Assembly (NCBI RefSeq): GCF_030158815.1
Contig: NZ_BPFZ01000004.1
Span: 1 to 64,000 of the forward strand
Direction of reading: 5' to 3'
DNA length: 64,000 nucleotides
From: Candidatus Phycosocius spiralis
Lineage (GTDB): Bacteria; Pseudomonadota; Alphaproteobacteria; Caulobacterales; Aquidulcibacteraceae
A program made the position numbers and the translations under genes. Below are positions 52,077 to 61,143 of the stretch, piece by piece. Under the pieces are notes generated by a model. It had not been told where the DNA came from and made no database searches. It saw only the letters and a program-made list of their open reading frames with translations. The stretch's first letter is position 1. The number at the start of each line of letters is the position of its first letter.

Positions 52077-53708
52077 CTAATTCCCCCGCCCAAATATGCA
52101 GCACGCCCATGGACCCAATTGATCGCCTTCGACATCGCCAAAAGCAGCGAGTAAGCGTCTGCCTTCTAGAAGATTGTGATCAAGGTCACACAAATGATAT
52201 GGCTGTGAGCCAAAATTAATGCTTACAAGGCCATACTCGCCGCGCTTAAACACGAACACATCGGGATGTTCAGGAGCGATATCTTCATACGCCCCAAAAA
52301 TCCAGGTAGCGGGGTCAGCTTCGCGCAGCTTTAGCGCGAACCGATAAAACGACCAGACAGAATTGGGGTCAGCCATTTGGGTCGCAAGGTCGACCCCACC
52401 TTTGTTTAGGGTTGGTTTAAGCCATGGTGTGCCAGTCGTAAAGCCACCAAGTGGCGTCCAGGGATAAGGTGTTCGCGCATGGTCACGCGTCATTGCGGCG
52501 GCTTTGGCTAGGGCTTGGGCTTCAGTGCCACCCACCTCAAGCTCCAATCGATAAGTGGTTTTCGCCCACACATCGTTTAGATCTTCAAAGCTGGTGATGA
52601 TAGTATCGCCCAGCCCAAGCTCATCGCCCTGGTAAATAAAAGGGGTAGCGCGCTGCAAAAGATAGGCCGCCGCCAGAGCTTTCGCCACTTGACCATCATT
52701 TACGTTTTGATCACCAAAACGGGAAATTAGTCTGCGAAGATCATGATTACCCAGCACACAAGTGTTCCAGCCACGGGGTCCTATAGCTTGATCCCAACGC
52801 GAAAACACAGATTTAAACCAAACTCGGTCCCATGGTTGATTGGCGCGCTGAGGTGGATCAACAAAATCAAAGTGGTAGATCATATCGAGCATTGGATCTG
52901 CAGGATCAACCAATTGGGCAGCACGCACCGGATTAAGTCCGGGCCCTTCACCAATCGCGACACAATCGTAATGATCAAAAACTTCCCTGCGCATCTCGCG
53001 TAGCCACGGATGCAGGTTCGGTCCAATTGCCAAAGCCTTATAGAGTGGCCCCGGACTTGGGTCAGCGACATCAGGCAAGCCAGCGGGCTTTGAAATAACG
53101 GTCACAACATCCAAGCGAAAACCTGAAACACCTTTGGTGAGCCAAAACCTCATCGCTTCATAAATGTGCTGACGTACGGTTGGATTATCCCAATTAAGAT
53201 CAGCTTGAGTTTTGTCAAACAAATGCAGATAATAGGCGCCGTCTGGAACCTGGGACCAAGCAGGGCCACCAAAAATCGAGTGCCAATTGTTGGGCTTTTC
53301 GCGCCAATGGTAAAAATCGCGATAGGGGCTCGTGGGGTCGCGGGCGGCAGCCACAAACCAAGGATGCTCTATGGAGGTATGGTTGAGCGCAATGTCTAAA
53401 ACTATCTTCAAATCGAGCAGAGCGGCCTGCGCCAAGAGGGCCTCAAAATCTGCCATTGTGCCAAAGCGGGGATCAATCCGGCAATAATCGGCCATATCAT
53501 AACCATTATCGGCCATGGGGGAGAAGAAAATAGGAGATAACCAGACAATTCCCGCGCCTAACGCTTTAAGCGCGGTGAGGCCTTGAGTGATGCCCACTAA
53601 ATCACCAACACCATCCCCATTGGTATCGAGAAAGGATCGAGGATAGATTTGATAGACGGGGCGGCGCTTCCACCAATCACGGTCAATAGGTGTGGCTTTA
53701 GCGTCCAT
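52077..53708 (-). CDS. GH13 alpha-glucosidase (oligo-1,6-glucosidase-like)
   Basis: Glycoside hydrolase family 13 enzyme of 543 residues. The N-terminal WWKRRPVYQIYPRSFLDTNGDGVGDL is typical of the oligo-1,6-glucosidase/alpha-glucosidase group. The nucleophile is Asp200 (GFRLDVV), the acid/base Glu254 (AIGEG), and His322/Asp323 lie in GNHDLRR. No signal peptide, so cytosolic. The ATG follows the smr stop directly, so it may be translated with the mltA-smr genes. The exact substrate is not decidable. Confidence 0.9.
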   Translation of the reverse strand: MDAKATPIDRDWWKRRPVYQIYPRSFLDTNGDGVGDLVGITQGLTALKALGAGIVWLSPIFFSPMADNGYDMADYCRIDPRFGTMADFEALLAQAALLDLKIVLDIALNHTSIEHPWFVAAARDPTSPYRDFYHWREKPNNWHSIFGGPAWSQVPDGAYYLHLFDKTQADLNWDNPTVRQHIYEAMRFWLTKGVSGFRLDVVTVISKPAGLPDVADPSPGPLYKALAIGPNLHPWLREMRREVFDHYDCVAIGEGPGLNPVRAAQLVDPADPMLDMIYHFDFVDPPQRANQPWDRVWFKSVFSRWDQAIGPRGWNTCVLGNHDLRRLISRFGDQNVNDGQVAKALAAAYLLQRATPFIYQGDELGLGDTIITSFEDLNDVWAKTTYRLELEVGGTEAQALAKAAAMTRDHARTPYPWTPLGGFTTGTPWLKPTLNKGGVDLATQMADPNSVWSFYRFALKLREADPATWIFGAYEDIAPEHPDVFVFKRGEYGLVSINFGSQPYHLCDLDHNLLEGRRLLAAFGDVEGDQLGPWACCIFGRGN

Positions 53709-54317
53709 TTAATCCCCGCTATATGCCTTTAAAAGCACATAATAAGCCCCACTACCGCCATGCTTGGGATGTGCGGAGGCAAAGCCAGAGACATGCTGGC
53801 GTATCATGGGACCTGCCAGCCATTCAGGCAAGCGCCGCCGAATAACCCCTAGCTTAGGCATCAGGTCATTATCGCCTTGCTGCGCGATCTTGCCTTTTCC
53901 CGTTATCACCAAAACGCACCTTGCCCCATCTTGACGCATACGCACCAGAAAGTTCGTCAATTCGATTTGGGCCTCAGCTTGGCGAAAGCCATGCAAATCG
54001 ATTCTACCATCAATATGGAGCTGGCCACGGCGGATTTTGCGGTGCCCAGTTGCATCGGCAATGTTATGATCCACCAGCCTTTGAGGCGAAGCAGGCGCAC
54101 GAGCTGGGACCTGTTGGGCAGGTGTATGCTTACGAACCAAGCGGGGCGTTGTGGGTTCCTTTTGGTGAATCATGGTCCTGGGGTGAGACCCTACAATCGG
54201 CTGGGGGTTGCTTGGCAGGATAACCATTTCGGCCAATGCCCGATAAGCGCGGGTTGTGCGTGCCACCTTGTTCCAAAGTATCGCCTCTTCAGGCTTAAGG
54301 TCGCGTCGATGGCTCAT
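53709..54317 (-). CDS. Smr-domain protein
   Basis: A 202-residue protein. The C-terminal Smr (small MutS-related) domain shows IDLHGFRQAEA, VLVITGKGK and the ending HGGSGAYYVLL. The N-terminal part is basic and Pro-rich. Smr domains have nuclease activity in other proteins; the role of this alphaproteobacterial form is unknown. ATG 54317 overlaps the mltA stop (ATGA), and the conserved SHRRDLKPEEAILWNKVARTTR follows immediately. Confidence 0.88.
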   Translation of the reverse strand: MSHRRDLKPEEAILWNKVARTTRAYRALAEMVILPSNPQPIVGSHPRTMIHQKEPTTPRLVRKHTPAQQVPARAPASPQRLVDHNIADATGHRKIRRGQLHIDGRIDLHGFRQAEAQIELTNFLVRMRQDGARCVLVITGKGKIAQQGDNDLMPKLGVIRRRLPEWLAGPMIRQHVSGFASAHPKHGGSGAYYVLLKAYSGD

Positions 54318-55654
54318 GATGGGGGTGCCACTGTTAGGGGGCTTGGAGTTAGTCCACGCGGCAGTAAAACCCAAAACCGAACGTCATGATTGATCCGGCC
54401 TGCACTTAATCCCGCCTCTGGCCCGGTTCCCCAATAAAGATCTCCGCGTATAGGACCCTTGATCGCACCCCCTGTATCTTGAGCAATCACAAGCCGTCGG
54501 AGGGTTGCATCAGCAGATAAAGTTACCCTTGGCGCGTCGGCGGCAAGAAAAATGGGCACTCCATAGGCATGATAAGTGGGGTCAATTGCGACTGAGCCAC
54601 CAGGTTCTAGGGGCACTTGTTGTGCGCCTTTAGGTCCGTCACTAGGGTCACGGATCGGCTCCAGCTTAAAGAAAACAGTGCGGGGGTTTGCATTTAATAC
54701 TTCACGAGCGACCTTTGGATCTGCGGATTTAAACCAAGTTTTGATCGCATCCATCGAGGCGCCACCAGGGGCAAGTATCCCACGCCTTATCAATTCTTGT
54801 GCATTAGAGCCAAAGCGATGGCCATTATGGGCCGCAAAAGCCGCGCGCATTTGTAACCCATCCTGAAATTGCAATCGGCCGGAGCCTTGAACTTGGAGCG
54901 ATAAAACCTCCGCAGGTTCTCCCCATGCTAAAACAGGCGCAGTCGCCTCCGTGATCTGTGCACGGGAATAATAAGGTACCACCATGCCTTTATCGAGTCT
55001 TGCCACGATAGTTCTGTTGCGCAGAGAGGGATCAAACTTGCCTAAATCAATCTCGATTAAGTCACTGGGCCTGGCTTGAATGGGCTCTGAATAAACTGGT
55101 GTTTTAGCCCAAGAGACCGTCATGATCGGCTCATAATAGCCCGTAAGTCGGCCAATTTGGGTGCTTTTGGTTTCCACACGCCAGGCTTGAAAGCTGTTTT
55201 CCCAGAATGTGCGATCATCTATGCTTGAATCTTGGGCTAAGCTGCAAGCTTGCAGCCAATCACCAACCCGGCCACTATAGGCCACAGCGCTCGACAACAT
55301 GTCTTGTATGGGTCTTTGCTGCATGATGGTGCACGAGCGCAAAAAAGCACGACGTGCTGCCGCCACATCCGTGGTTGACCAGTCGGGAAGAGTTTCAAAA
55401 CTTGCGGCGGAAAAGGTCAGCGGGTCCAGATCAGCAGCACCAGGGACAGGCCCAACGGGCAAGGCGGAAATTGGTGCAGGAAGTCTTGGTCTGATTGGCG
55501 GTTTGACTTCAACGGGCGTCGCTTGCTTCTCAGGCAGAATTTGTGGCGGACCTGACTGAGCCTTAGATGAATCAATCGAGTTTGATGGCGTCGCCACGGT
55601 CGCACAAGCACTCACCGCGAGCATAGCAAGTAGGGCATAAGCCGCTTTTGGCAT
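54314..55654 (-). CDS. mltA: membrane-bound lytic murein transglycosylase A
   Basis: Lipoprotein that cleaves peptidoglycan glycan strands, releasing 1,6-anhydro-muropeptides. Length is about 446 residues with a signal ending in the lipobox VSAC. The MltA domain and the 3D domain near the C-terminus (DTGGAIKGPIRGDLYWGTG) are present. The ATG at 55654 starts one base after the upstream gene's stop. The order timA-mltA-smr is common in alphaproteobacteria. Confidence 0.93.
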   Translation of the reverse strand: MPKAAYALLAMLAVSACATVATPSNSIDSSKAQSGPPQILPEKQATPVEVKPPIRPRLPAPISALPVGPVPGAADLDPLTFSAASFETLPDWSTTDVAAARRAFLRSCTIMQQRPIQDMLSSAVAYSGRVGDWLQACSLAQDSSIDDRTFWENSFQAWRVETKSTQIGRLTGYYEPIMTVSWAKTPVYSEPIQARPSDLIEIDLGKFDPSLRNRTIVARLDKGMVVPYYSRAQITEATAPVLAWGEPAEVLSLQVQGSGRLQFQDGLQMRAAFAAHNGHRFGSNAQELIRRGILAPGGASMDAIKTWFKSADPKVAREVLNANPRTVFFKLEPIRDPSDGPKGAQQVPLEPGGSVAIDPTYHAYGVPIFLAADAPRVTLSADATLRRLVIAQDTGGAIKGPIRGDLYWGTGPEAGLSAGRINHDVRFWVLLPRGLTPSPLTVAPPS

Positions 55655-55655
55655 T

Positions 55656-56276
55656 TTATGCAGTCCGAACGGCACTCAGTAGCCAATTGGGATCACGCGC
55701 GTCTACCGATTTTTCAAACGTCCAGATTTCATCTGCTGCGCGTAGACCGTCACCACCATCGGCAAGATCGGATGAAAATGCGACATCAATGCGGGCGATT
55801 TTCCCGTCGAGCTCAGCATCAAGGATTTTGGAGTCACCTAAGCGGATCACCTCGATCTTAGGGGCGTTTGCGGCGCGTCGTTCATCCATTGCAACTTGAT
55901 AAGCTGAAAAAACCTCCTGACTGAGCAAATCACGCAAAGTTTCCTCATCCCCTGATCCATAAGCTGTAACAATGATTTCATAAGCATTTCGGGCACCCGC
56001 CAAGAAGCTTGAAACATCAAACCCACGGACAGCAGACTGTATCGCTTTGAGACCTGCCTCAGTAGGGCCGTCATAGTCCCGAACAGGAAAGTCAGTAACT
56101 TTGGCTTCTTCATCGCCTATCGAACTTTCATCGACGCTTTGGGTAGCGGATTTTGACAAGCCAAAAGGAGGTGGCTGGCGCATTGGTGGTGGCTCTGCAC
56201 CACGATTTTGTCCAAGTACCTGATATAGTCGGCCTAAAATGAGAGCGGCTACAACGGCAAAAAAGAGTATTTCCAT
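55656..56276 (-). CDS. timA: Tim44/TimA-like inner-membrane protein
   Basis: A 206-residue protein with an N-terminal membrane helix (EILFFAVVAALILGRLYQVLG), a Pro-rich linker and a C-terminal Tim44-like domain (GARNAYEIIVTAYGSGDEETLRDLLSQEVF; DEIWTFEKSVDARDPNWLLSAV). This is the bacterial relative of mitochondrial Tim44; its function in bacteria is not settled. It is the first gene of the timA-mltA-smr operon, divergent from secB. Confidence 0.9.
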   Translation of the reverse strand: MEILFFAVVAALILGRLYQVLGQNRGAEPPPMRQPPPFGLSKSATQSVDESSIGDEEAKVTDFPVRDYDGPTEAGLKAIQSAVRGFDVSSFLAGARNAYEIIVTAYGSGDEETLRDLLSQEVFSAYQVAMDERRAANAPKIEVIRLGDSKILDAELDGKIARIDVAFSSDLADGGDGLRAADEIWTFEKSVDARDPNWLLSAVRTA

Positions 56277-56410
56277 GATGTTACAATCCAGTCCCGTATG
56301 GGTTTGGTATGACGTTTCGTCCCTATATAGAGCGCAATGAGGTGTAAGTCAGCCACTTGGTTGCCGAAAAGGGCTGTTGGTGCTAGCCCCTCAGCTTGTG
56401 GAGACAAAAA

Positions 56411-56911
56411 ATGACAGATGAAACGGCACAAATGCCAGTTGAAAACGGTGCTTTAACTAATGGTTCCGACGCAACATCCCCAGCCATTCGGGTATTAGCT
56501 CAATATGTAAAGGATTTTTCGTTTGAAAATCCCCACGCGCCAAATTCATTGCGCGAAGGGAGCCAGCCTAAAATTGATCTTCAATTAGATGTGAGCGCAC
56601 GTGCTATGGAAGAGGCTGGTGTATTTGAAGTTGATTTGAAGATTAATGCCCGTAGTGAACGCGACGGCCAATCTCAGTTTATCATTGAATTGGTCTATAG
56701 TGGCTTGTTCCAATTCGCCAATATTCCAGCTGATGCATTCGAACCCCTCCTGTTGGCCGAGTGCCCTAAGCTGTTATTCCCCTTTGCGCGTCATTTGATC
56801 GCCAACACCAGCCAAGCGGGTGGCTATCCGCCTTTAATGCTGGACCCAATGGACTTTGGGGCTCTCTATGCCAGTCAAAAACTAGAGAGCGCAAACGCCC
56901 AGCCTGCCTGA
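56411..56911 (+). CDS. secB: protein-export chaperone SecB
   Basis: Tetrameric cytosolic chaperone that keeps preproteins unfolded for SecA. The core IRVLAQYVKDFSFENPHAP and the end CPKLLFPFARHLIANTSQAGGYPPLMLDPMDF are family hallmarks. Length is 166 residues. ATG 56411 has GGAG about 8 nt before it. Confidence 0.95.
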   Translation: MTDETAQMPVENGALTNGSDATSPAIRVLAQYVKDFSFENPHAPNSLREGSQPKIDLQLDVSARAMEEAGVFEVDLKINARSERDGQSQFIIELVYSGLFQFANIPADAFEPLLLAECPKLLFPFARHLIANTSQAGGYPPLMLDPMDFGALYASQKLESANAQPA

Positions 56912-57267
56912 TCAGGGGCATTTGCATTTCATTCAAAGGTCTAAGGATGTTGGACATGATTGTCTCTGAGACTGTGCATCAGTGATCATACCATAAAGAA
57001 GCTTTGGCACAGCCTCTGCCCAAATAGGGAGAGTTAAGTTGATTTGGCATTTTAATGCCCACTCTGTAGGCATAATGCCCGTGCTGCATGCTTCCAAACC
57101 TGAATTCAGGACATGGGTTAATGGGGGGCCATGTATGTTAAGTGGTTTGGTCTTAAACAGGTCAAAAACTGTCATGACTTCGTGACGATTTCATTGCTCT
57201 TTAGCGCGATCAATAGGTCCTCATCAACTAGCACCGCGCCCCTAAAAGGAACGCGGTGCTGCGTTGA
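56912..57267. other. secB to EF-hand gene interval
   Basis: A 356-bp interval without a convincing gene. An 80-codon minus frame (56933-57175) has no strong ribosome site. The right end carries the strong two-part hairpin described at 57223-57268. Confidence 0.5.
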
Positions 57268-57268
57268 T
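57223..57268. terminator. strong hairpin between secB and the EF-hand gene
   Basis: AGCACCGCG (57230-57238) pairs perfectly with CGCGGTGCT (57252-57260), and ATCAAC (57223-57228) with GTTGAT (57263-57268), separated by a small internal loop. It touches the EF-hand stop codon. No T-run follows on either strand, so it is a terminator-like or mRNA-stabilising hairpin and not a textbook rho-independent terminator. Confidence 0.5.
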
Positions 57269-57762
57269 TAAACCCTCACCGAATGTTGAGTGCTTTGTTT
57301 TTCATGTTCTTTGAATTTGTCTAAAATGGACTGGAGCTGCTTGATTATGTCAGTCATCGCGGCATCTGTTGACGAATCAAGCGTCGGTTGCACATTTTGA
57401 TTGAAGCCTTGAAGAGAAAGTAAGGCGTTCATGGTGTCTTGGCCCATTTTGGGTTCAAAAGCTTCGTGTTCTTTGCTGGAGACCTGACCATCTCCATCCG
57501 TATCCATCGATGAAAACAGATCTTCTACAGTCATATCTATTTTTCCGTGCGCTGGGGGAGCTTTTTTTACCCCTTCTGAGCCACCAATCGCATCTGCATT
57601 GATAGCTTTAGCGCTATCATTAAGCGCTATTGCTGCTTTAAATTCGCTTAACGACAACTGGCCATCGCCATCGGTATCAGCTTTGGTGAAGAATTTTTGT
57701 CGTAATGCAGCCAGTGCAGTGGCGTCTGGCCGCTGCATTGGGTTTACACTCATCGATTGCAT
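57268..57762 (-). CDS. EF-hand calcium-binding protein
   Basis: A 164-residue acidic protein with two clear EF-hand loops, DTDGDGQLSLSE (about residues 29-40) and DTDGDGQVSSKE (about 86-97), and a Gln/Lys-rich C-terminal helix. No signal peptide is evident. AAGGAG lies 6 nt before the ATG. Such proteins bind Ca2+; target unknown. Confidence 0.88.
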   Translation of the reverse strand: MQSMSVNPMQRPDATALAALRQKFFTKADTDGDGQLSLSEFKAAIALNDSAKAINADAIGGSEGVKKAPPAHGKIDMTVEDLFSSMDTDGDGQVSSKEHEAFEPKMGQDTMNALLSLQGFNQNVQPTLDSSTDAAMTDIIKQLQSILDKFKEHEKQSTQHSVRV

Positions 57763-58295
57763 GTCACTCTCCTTTCAGACGTGCCTAGATCTTTCGCGTG
57801 ATCCAGCACGGATTTGGCACCGATCAACATGTGCCAAAACTATTTTAAATCATGATGTTAGAACTTGCTTTTGGCACTTATGAGCCAAGGTCATTGCAAC
57901 GATCGCTGCCCAATGGCTCTTTAGCCCAGGCGATGCGCCAAGGATGTGGGAAAATTGCCCTCACGATGGCTTTTGGTGATCGTATCGCTTTTGCAGAAAT
58001 CCCATTCCCGTAGTTTAAGGGGAATAAGGATCCCAAATCATCAAAAATGTGATGGTTTAGGATACCTATTGCTTAAAATAAGCACATTTAAATTAACGAA
58101 ATCATAATAAAAAAACGGTGCTATATATTAACTTATTGATTTATCTATATAAATAAGATACAACTCAAATGCATGAACCCTTATTCATACGATCCGTTTC
58201 AATGGCCTTATGGTTTGATGCCCAATGGCGGAGTGAATGGGCAGAAAGGTGAGGACAGAATAAAATCATCAGGCTTGAGATAATTTATCCTAAGC
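57763..58295. other. A+T-rich interval between EF-hand and udk genes
   Basis: A 533-bp interval. From about 58060 to 58170 it is much more A+T-rich than its surroundings, with TATATAT and TTATCTATATAAATAAG runs that could contain promoters. One 36-codon frame follows (58173-58283). No recognised RNA gene. Confidence 0.45.
58173..58283 (+). CDS. possible small protein (36 residues)
   Basis: A short frame beginning MNPYSYDPFQWPYGLMPNGG, directly after the A+T-rich segment and ending 12 bp before the convergent udk stop. It is rich in Tyr, Pro and Gly. No clear ribosome site lies before it, so translation is doubtful. I recognise no relative. Confidence 0.2.
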   Translation: MNPYSYDPFQWPYGLMPNGGVNGQKGEDRIKSSGLR

Positions 58296-58940
58296 TCAGT
58301 TTATTTTGTGGTCGAGTGCAGTGCGGATAGCTTGTGCGATTTGGCTGGCAGCACGCGTGGGTAGCGTCCCATCACCTTGCACCCCTGTCTCCCCGGAGAC
58401 AATCAGATCGGCACACGCTTTGCTGGGACCAATCCAGCGTTCATAGGCCGGGCGTACTGTTGATAGATATTGCGCAGCCACGCTTTCAGGCGTTCGCCCG
58501 CGCGTATGTATGTCACGTATAAAGCGACGCAGCAGGCGAATATCATCGGGTGTATCAATGAAAATCTTTAAATCACACAAATCAATAATCGACTTGTCAC
58601 ACAAGGTGTGGGTACCTTCTAGCAGGATGATATCACTCTTTGGTAATCTATGGGTCGCTTCAAGTCGCCCGTGAATGATGAAATCATAGATCGGCACTTC
58701 CACAATCTCATCGGCCTTAATAGCCTGAAGATGCGCGGCCAACAATGTATGATCGCGGGCTTCAGGGCTGTCAAAATTATAGGTTGCGGGGTCAAAGCCC
58801 GCTATGGTCCGGCTGTCTTTATAATAATCATCTTGCGCCAGAATATGCGCTTTCAAGGGGCGTAATAGCTCAACCAGTTGGAAAGCAGTTGTTGTCTTGC
58901 CTGAACCTGATCCCCCAGCAATGGCCACAAGAAAAGGCAT
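58296..58940 (-). CDS. udk: uridine kinase
   Basis: Phosphorylates uridine/cytidine for pyrimidine salvage. A P-loop kinase of the uridine kinase/phosphoribulokinase family, 214 residues. The P-loop GGSGSGKTT is at residues 9-17, AQDDYYKD with the catalytic Asp is near 35-42, and RFIRDIHTRGRTPESV is the conserved lid region. Phosphoribulokinase is less likely because of the short length. Confidence 0.9.
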   Translation of the reverse strand: MPFLVAIAGGSGSGKTTTAFQLVELLRPLKAHILAQDDYYKDSRTIAGFDPATYNFDSPEARDHTLLAAHLQAIKADEIVEVPIYDFIIHGRLEATHRLPKSDIILLEGTHTLCDKSIIDLCDLKIFIDTPDDIRLLRRFIRDIHTRGRTPESVAAQYLSTVRPAYERWIGPSKACADLIVSGETGVQGDGTLPTRAASQIAQAIRTALDHKIN

Positions 58941-58953
58941 GGATGAGCTGTTT

Positions 58954-59274
58954 TCAACTCAGTAGAACGGCTGTGCCGCTGGCCGCAACCATCATCATAG
59001 TTCCTTGTTGGACGCCACCTTCGAAATCTACGGAAACGCCAATAACCCCGTTTGCCCCTAAGGCTTTGGCTTCAAGGATCAGCTCATCAATGGCGGCTTG
59101 ACGCGCTTCTCGCAGGGTCTGCTCGTATGCGCCACTGCGTCCACCGATCACATCACGAATGCCTGCAAACAGATCGCGAAACACATTGGCCCCTATTACC
59201 GCTTCACCTGCGACAATGCCAAGATACTGGACGACCTTTCGTCCTTCAACAATATCGGTGGTGGTTACAATCAT
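58954..59274 (-). CDS. YbjQ-family (UPF0145, heavy-metal-binding domain) protein
   Basis: A 106-residue protein of the YbjQ family, which forms pentamers and has no settled function. Typical segments: [34 protein letters not shown] near the start and [15 protein letters not shown] near residue 74. ATG 59274 has AAAGGA 7 nt upstream. It precedes udk by 13 bp on the same strand. Confidence 0.9.
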   Translation of the reverse strand: MIVTTTDIVEGRKVVQYLGIVAGEAVIGANVFRDLFAGIRDVIGGRSGAYEQTLREARQAAIDELILEAKALGANGVIGVSVDFEGGVQQGTMMMVAASGTAVLLS

Positions 59275-59303
59275 AGTGCATCCTTTCTGAATGGCCAAAG
59301 CCC

Positions 59304-59672
59304 CTAATCCGCCGTTGGTTCTGTGAGTACTGCAGCAGGCATTGAGCCGACAAAATCTTGCACATTACAGCCATAGCCAGGCTTAAGCCTCGCTTCTGCT
59401 TGATCGAGGCCAGAGAAATTGACGATAACGCGCTCGTCGAGATAGACGATCTGGGCGCGGTCCATCTGGTTACCAATTTCAGCGCGACACGATTGCTCAT
59501 CGCGGTTTTGCACATAAAGACAGCTACACATTTGATGTGCAATATAGCCTGCACCAATTTGACCATATTTGCGCGCTTGATAACCTATGACCATGACGAT
59601 CGCAAAAATGGCGATTAAAAGGACGCCAATGATCGTGGAAAAAGAGGGCAGTTTGCGCACGAGCCACAGCAC
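59304..59672 (-). CDS. small membrane-anchored protein of unknown function
   Basis: A protein of about 122 residues with one N-terminal transmembrane helix (about residues 13-30) and a soluble, presumably periplasmic, part with four Cys residues ([22 protein letters not shown]). The [16 protein letters not shown] segment recalls, from memory, the N-terminal region of some alphaproteobacterial beta-lactamase-like serine hydrolases, and such a hydrolase gene stands directly beside it, divergently. The GTG start is uncertain. Confidence 0.6.
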   Translation of the reverse strand: MLWLVRKLPSFSTIIGVLLIAIFAIVMVIGYQARKYGQIGAGYIAHQMCSCLYVQNRDEQSCRAEIGNQMDRAQIVYLDERVIVNFSGLDQAEARLKPGYGCNVQDFVGSMPAAVLTEPTAD

Positions 59673-59734
59673 CTTATAAGAGGGTTGATCGGTTCAGCTT
59701 AATCTGGTCCGACTTGATCATCTAGAGGCTAAAG

Positions 59735-60994
59735 ATGTGTCGCGCTATGCGTTTAGGCAGATTTTTTAACATATGTCCTAACCCTGTCGGGGTTGGCCTA
59801 TTGCTGACTGTGCTTTTGGGACTGGGGCTTGGCACTTTTGTGGTGGCACAAGATGGCACGAAGGTGCAAACGACCATTGTCGCAAATGACCCTTTGGTGC
59901 CTTTGCCAGCCCAACCTGATGGTGTCGTTTTCCCAACCAAGGATTGGCCACGGGGCCAGGTAGCAAGCGCCGCGCAAAAGGTGATTGATGCGCAATTTGA
60001 ACAGGCCTTTGGATCGTCGGATACACCTTTGGGAGAGACACGTGCAGTCATTATCGTCCAAGGCGGTAAGATTGTGGCAGAACGTTATGCCAAGGGTTTT
60101 GATGAGCGCTCTAAATTGATTTCCTGGTCAATGGCTAAAAGTGTCACCGCAAGTCTAGTTGGTATCGTGATCGGTGATGGTAAGATGGGTTTGGATCAGC
60201 CTTTGAACGAGCCATTATGGGCGGATGGTGATCCGCGCCGCGCCATTACAATCCGTCAAGCTTTGCAGATGACCGATGGGTTGCGGTGGCGTGAAGACGG
60301 CTATCATGATCCAGTTACCAACGATGCAGCAAAAATGTTGTTTGGGCCCGGGCGTGAAAATATTGTGGCCTATGTTGCCGATCGGCCATTAGAGTTCAAG
60401 CCAGGTGAGCATTGGCGCTATTCGTCTGGTACCACCAATCTTATATCTGCGGCTTTGGCGCGCGCGGTATCTACGCGTAATCTAAACGATCCCACCGGTC
60501 AGATCGCTTTGCGTAATTTTATGTATACTCGGTTATTTCGCCCGATTGGTATGAATACTGTCGCAGTTGAGTTTGATTTAGCTGGAAATTTTTATGCCTC
60601 ATCCTTCGTTCATGCCACCGCACAAGACTGGGCGCGCTTTGGCCTTTTGCACTTAAGGGATGGGGTCTGGGATGGAAAGCGCATCTTGCCAAAAGGTTAT
60701 GTCGACTTTTTGCGAACCCCAACAAAAGCGCAAAGGGCAACATCTTATGGTGCCCATTGGTGGCTAAGCCTGCCCAATCAGCAGGGCATTTTGAAAAAGG
60801 GTCCTTATGATGCGTTCGAAGCACATGGTTTTCAAGGCCAGTGGATTGGCGTCATTCCATCAAAAGATCTGGTGATTGTCCGTCTCGGGTTGATGCAAGA
60901 GGATGTGGGTTGGGATGCTTTAGGTCGCTGGCTGCAACCCCTTGTTGATGTTTTTCCAAGCCAAAGAATGCAAAAGCCACCTCATCAACGCTAA
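59735..60994 (+). CDS. beta-lactamase-family serine hydrolase
   Basis: A 419-residue class C beta-lactamase/PBP4B-like hydrolase. The nucleophile motif SMAKS (SxxK) lies near residue 131 and the Tyr-type motif YSSGTTN near 229. The N-terminus has a hydrophobic segment (VGVGLLLTVLLGLGLGTFVVA) indicating export or membrane anchoring. AGAGG stands 7 nt before the ATG. Such proteins are often esterases or peptidases, so antibiotic resistance should not be assumed. Confidence 0.88.
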   Translation: MCRAMRLGRFFNICPNPVGVGLLLTVLLGLGLGTFVVAQDGTKVQTTIVANDPLVPLPAQPDGVVFPTKDWPRGQVASAAQKVIDAQFEQAFGSSDTPLGETRAVIIVQGGKIVAERYAKGFDERSKLISWSMAKSVTASLVGIVIGDGKMGLDQPLNEPLWADGDPRRAITIRQALQMTDGLRWREDGYHDPVTNDAAKMLFGPGRENIVAYVADRPLEFKPGEHWRYSSGTTNLISAALARAVSTRNLNDPTGQIALRNFMYTRLFRPIGMNTVAVEFDLAGNFYASSFVHATAQDWARFGLLHLRDGVWDGKRILPKGYVDFLRTPTKAQRATSYGAHWWLSLPNQQGILKKGPYDAFEAHGFQGQWIGVIPSKDLVIVRLGLMQEDVGWDALGRWLQPLVDVFPSQRMQKPPHQR

Positions 60995-61009
60995 GTCGTG
61001 ATGGAGCGA

Positions 61010-61041
61010 GATGAAATGTTCATCTTCATGAAGATTTCATC
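61010..61041 (+). other. nested hairpin after the serine hydrolase gene
   Basis: GATGAAAT (61010-61017) pairs with ATTTCATC (61034-61041), enclosing the perfect palindrome CTTCATGAAG (61024-61033). It starts 15 nt after the stop codon. No T-tract follows. Confidence 0.4.
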
Positions 61042-61127
61042 CAACCATCATCACCGTGTTAAGAAGTCTTTAACTGAAAAATACATTTTCGGTGATTTAC
61101 CCCATTGACCGCCTAAGGGTGGCTCAT

Positions 61128-61143
61128 CCACTATATATGGTGT
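61128..61143. promoter_or_regulatory. NrdR box upstream of nrdA
   Basis: CCACTATATATGGTGT matches the NrdR consensus ACACTATATATAGTGT at 14 of 16 positions. NrdR represses ribonucleotide reductase genes when dATP is high. A clear second box at the usual spacing was not found, only a weak CTATAG around 61168. Confidence 0.65.

Noticed and set aside
53877-54389. Plus-strand ORF of 170 codons
   Set aside because: Antisense to the smr gene, whose domain motifs are unmistakable.
56933-57175. Minus-strand ORF of 80 codons in the secB/EF-hand gap
   Set aside because: No good ribosome site and no recognisable composition; kept only as a remark in the interval entry.
59735-60994. Antibiotic-resistance beta-lactamase
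   Set aside because: The SxxK/YxN fold is shared by many esterases and peptidases; nothing here supports a resistance function.
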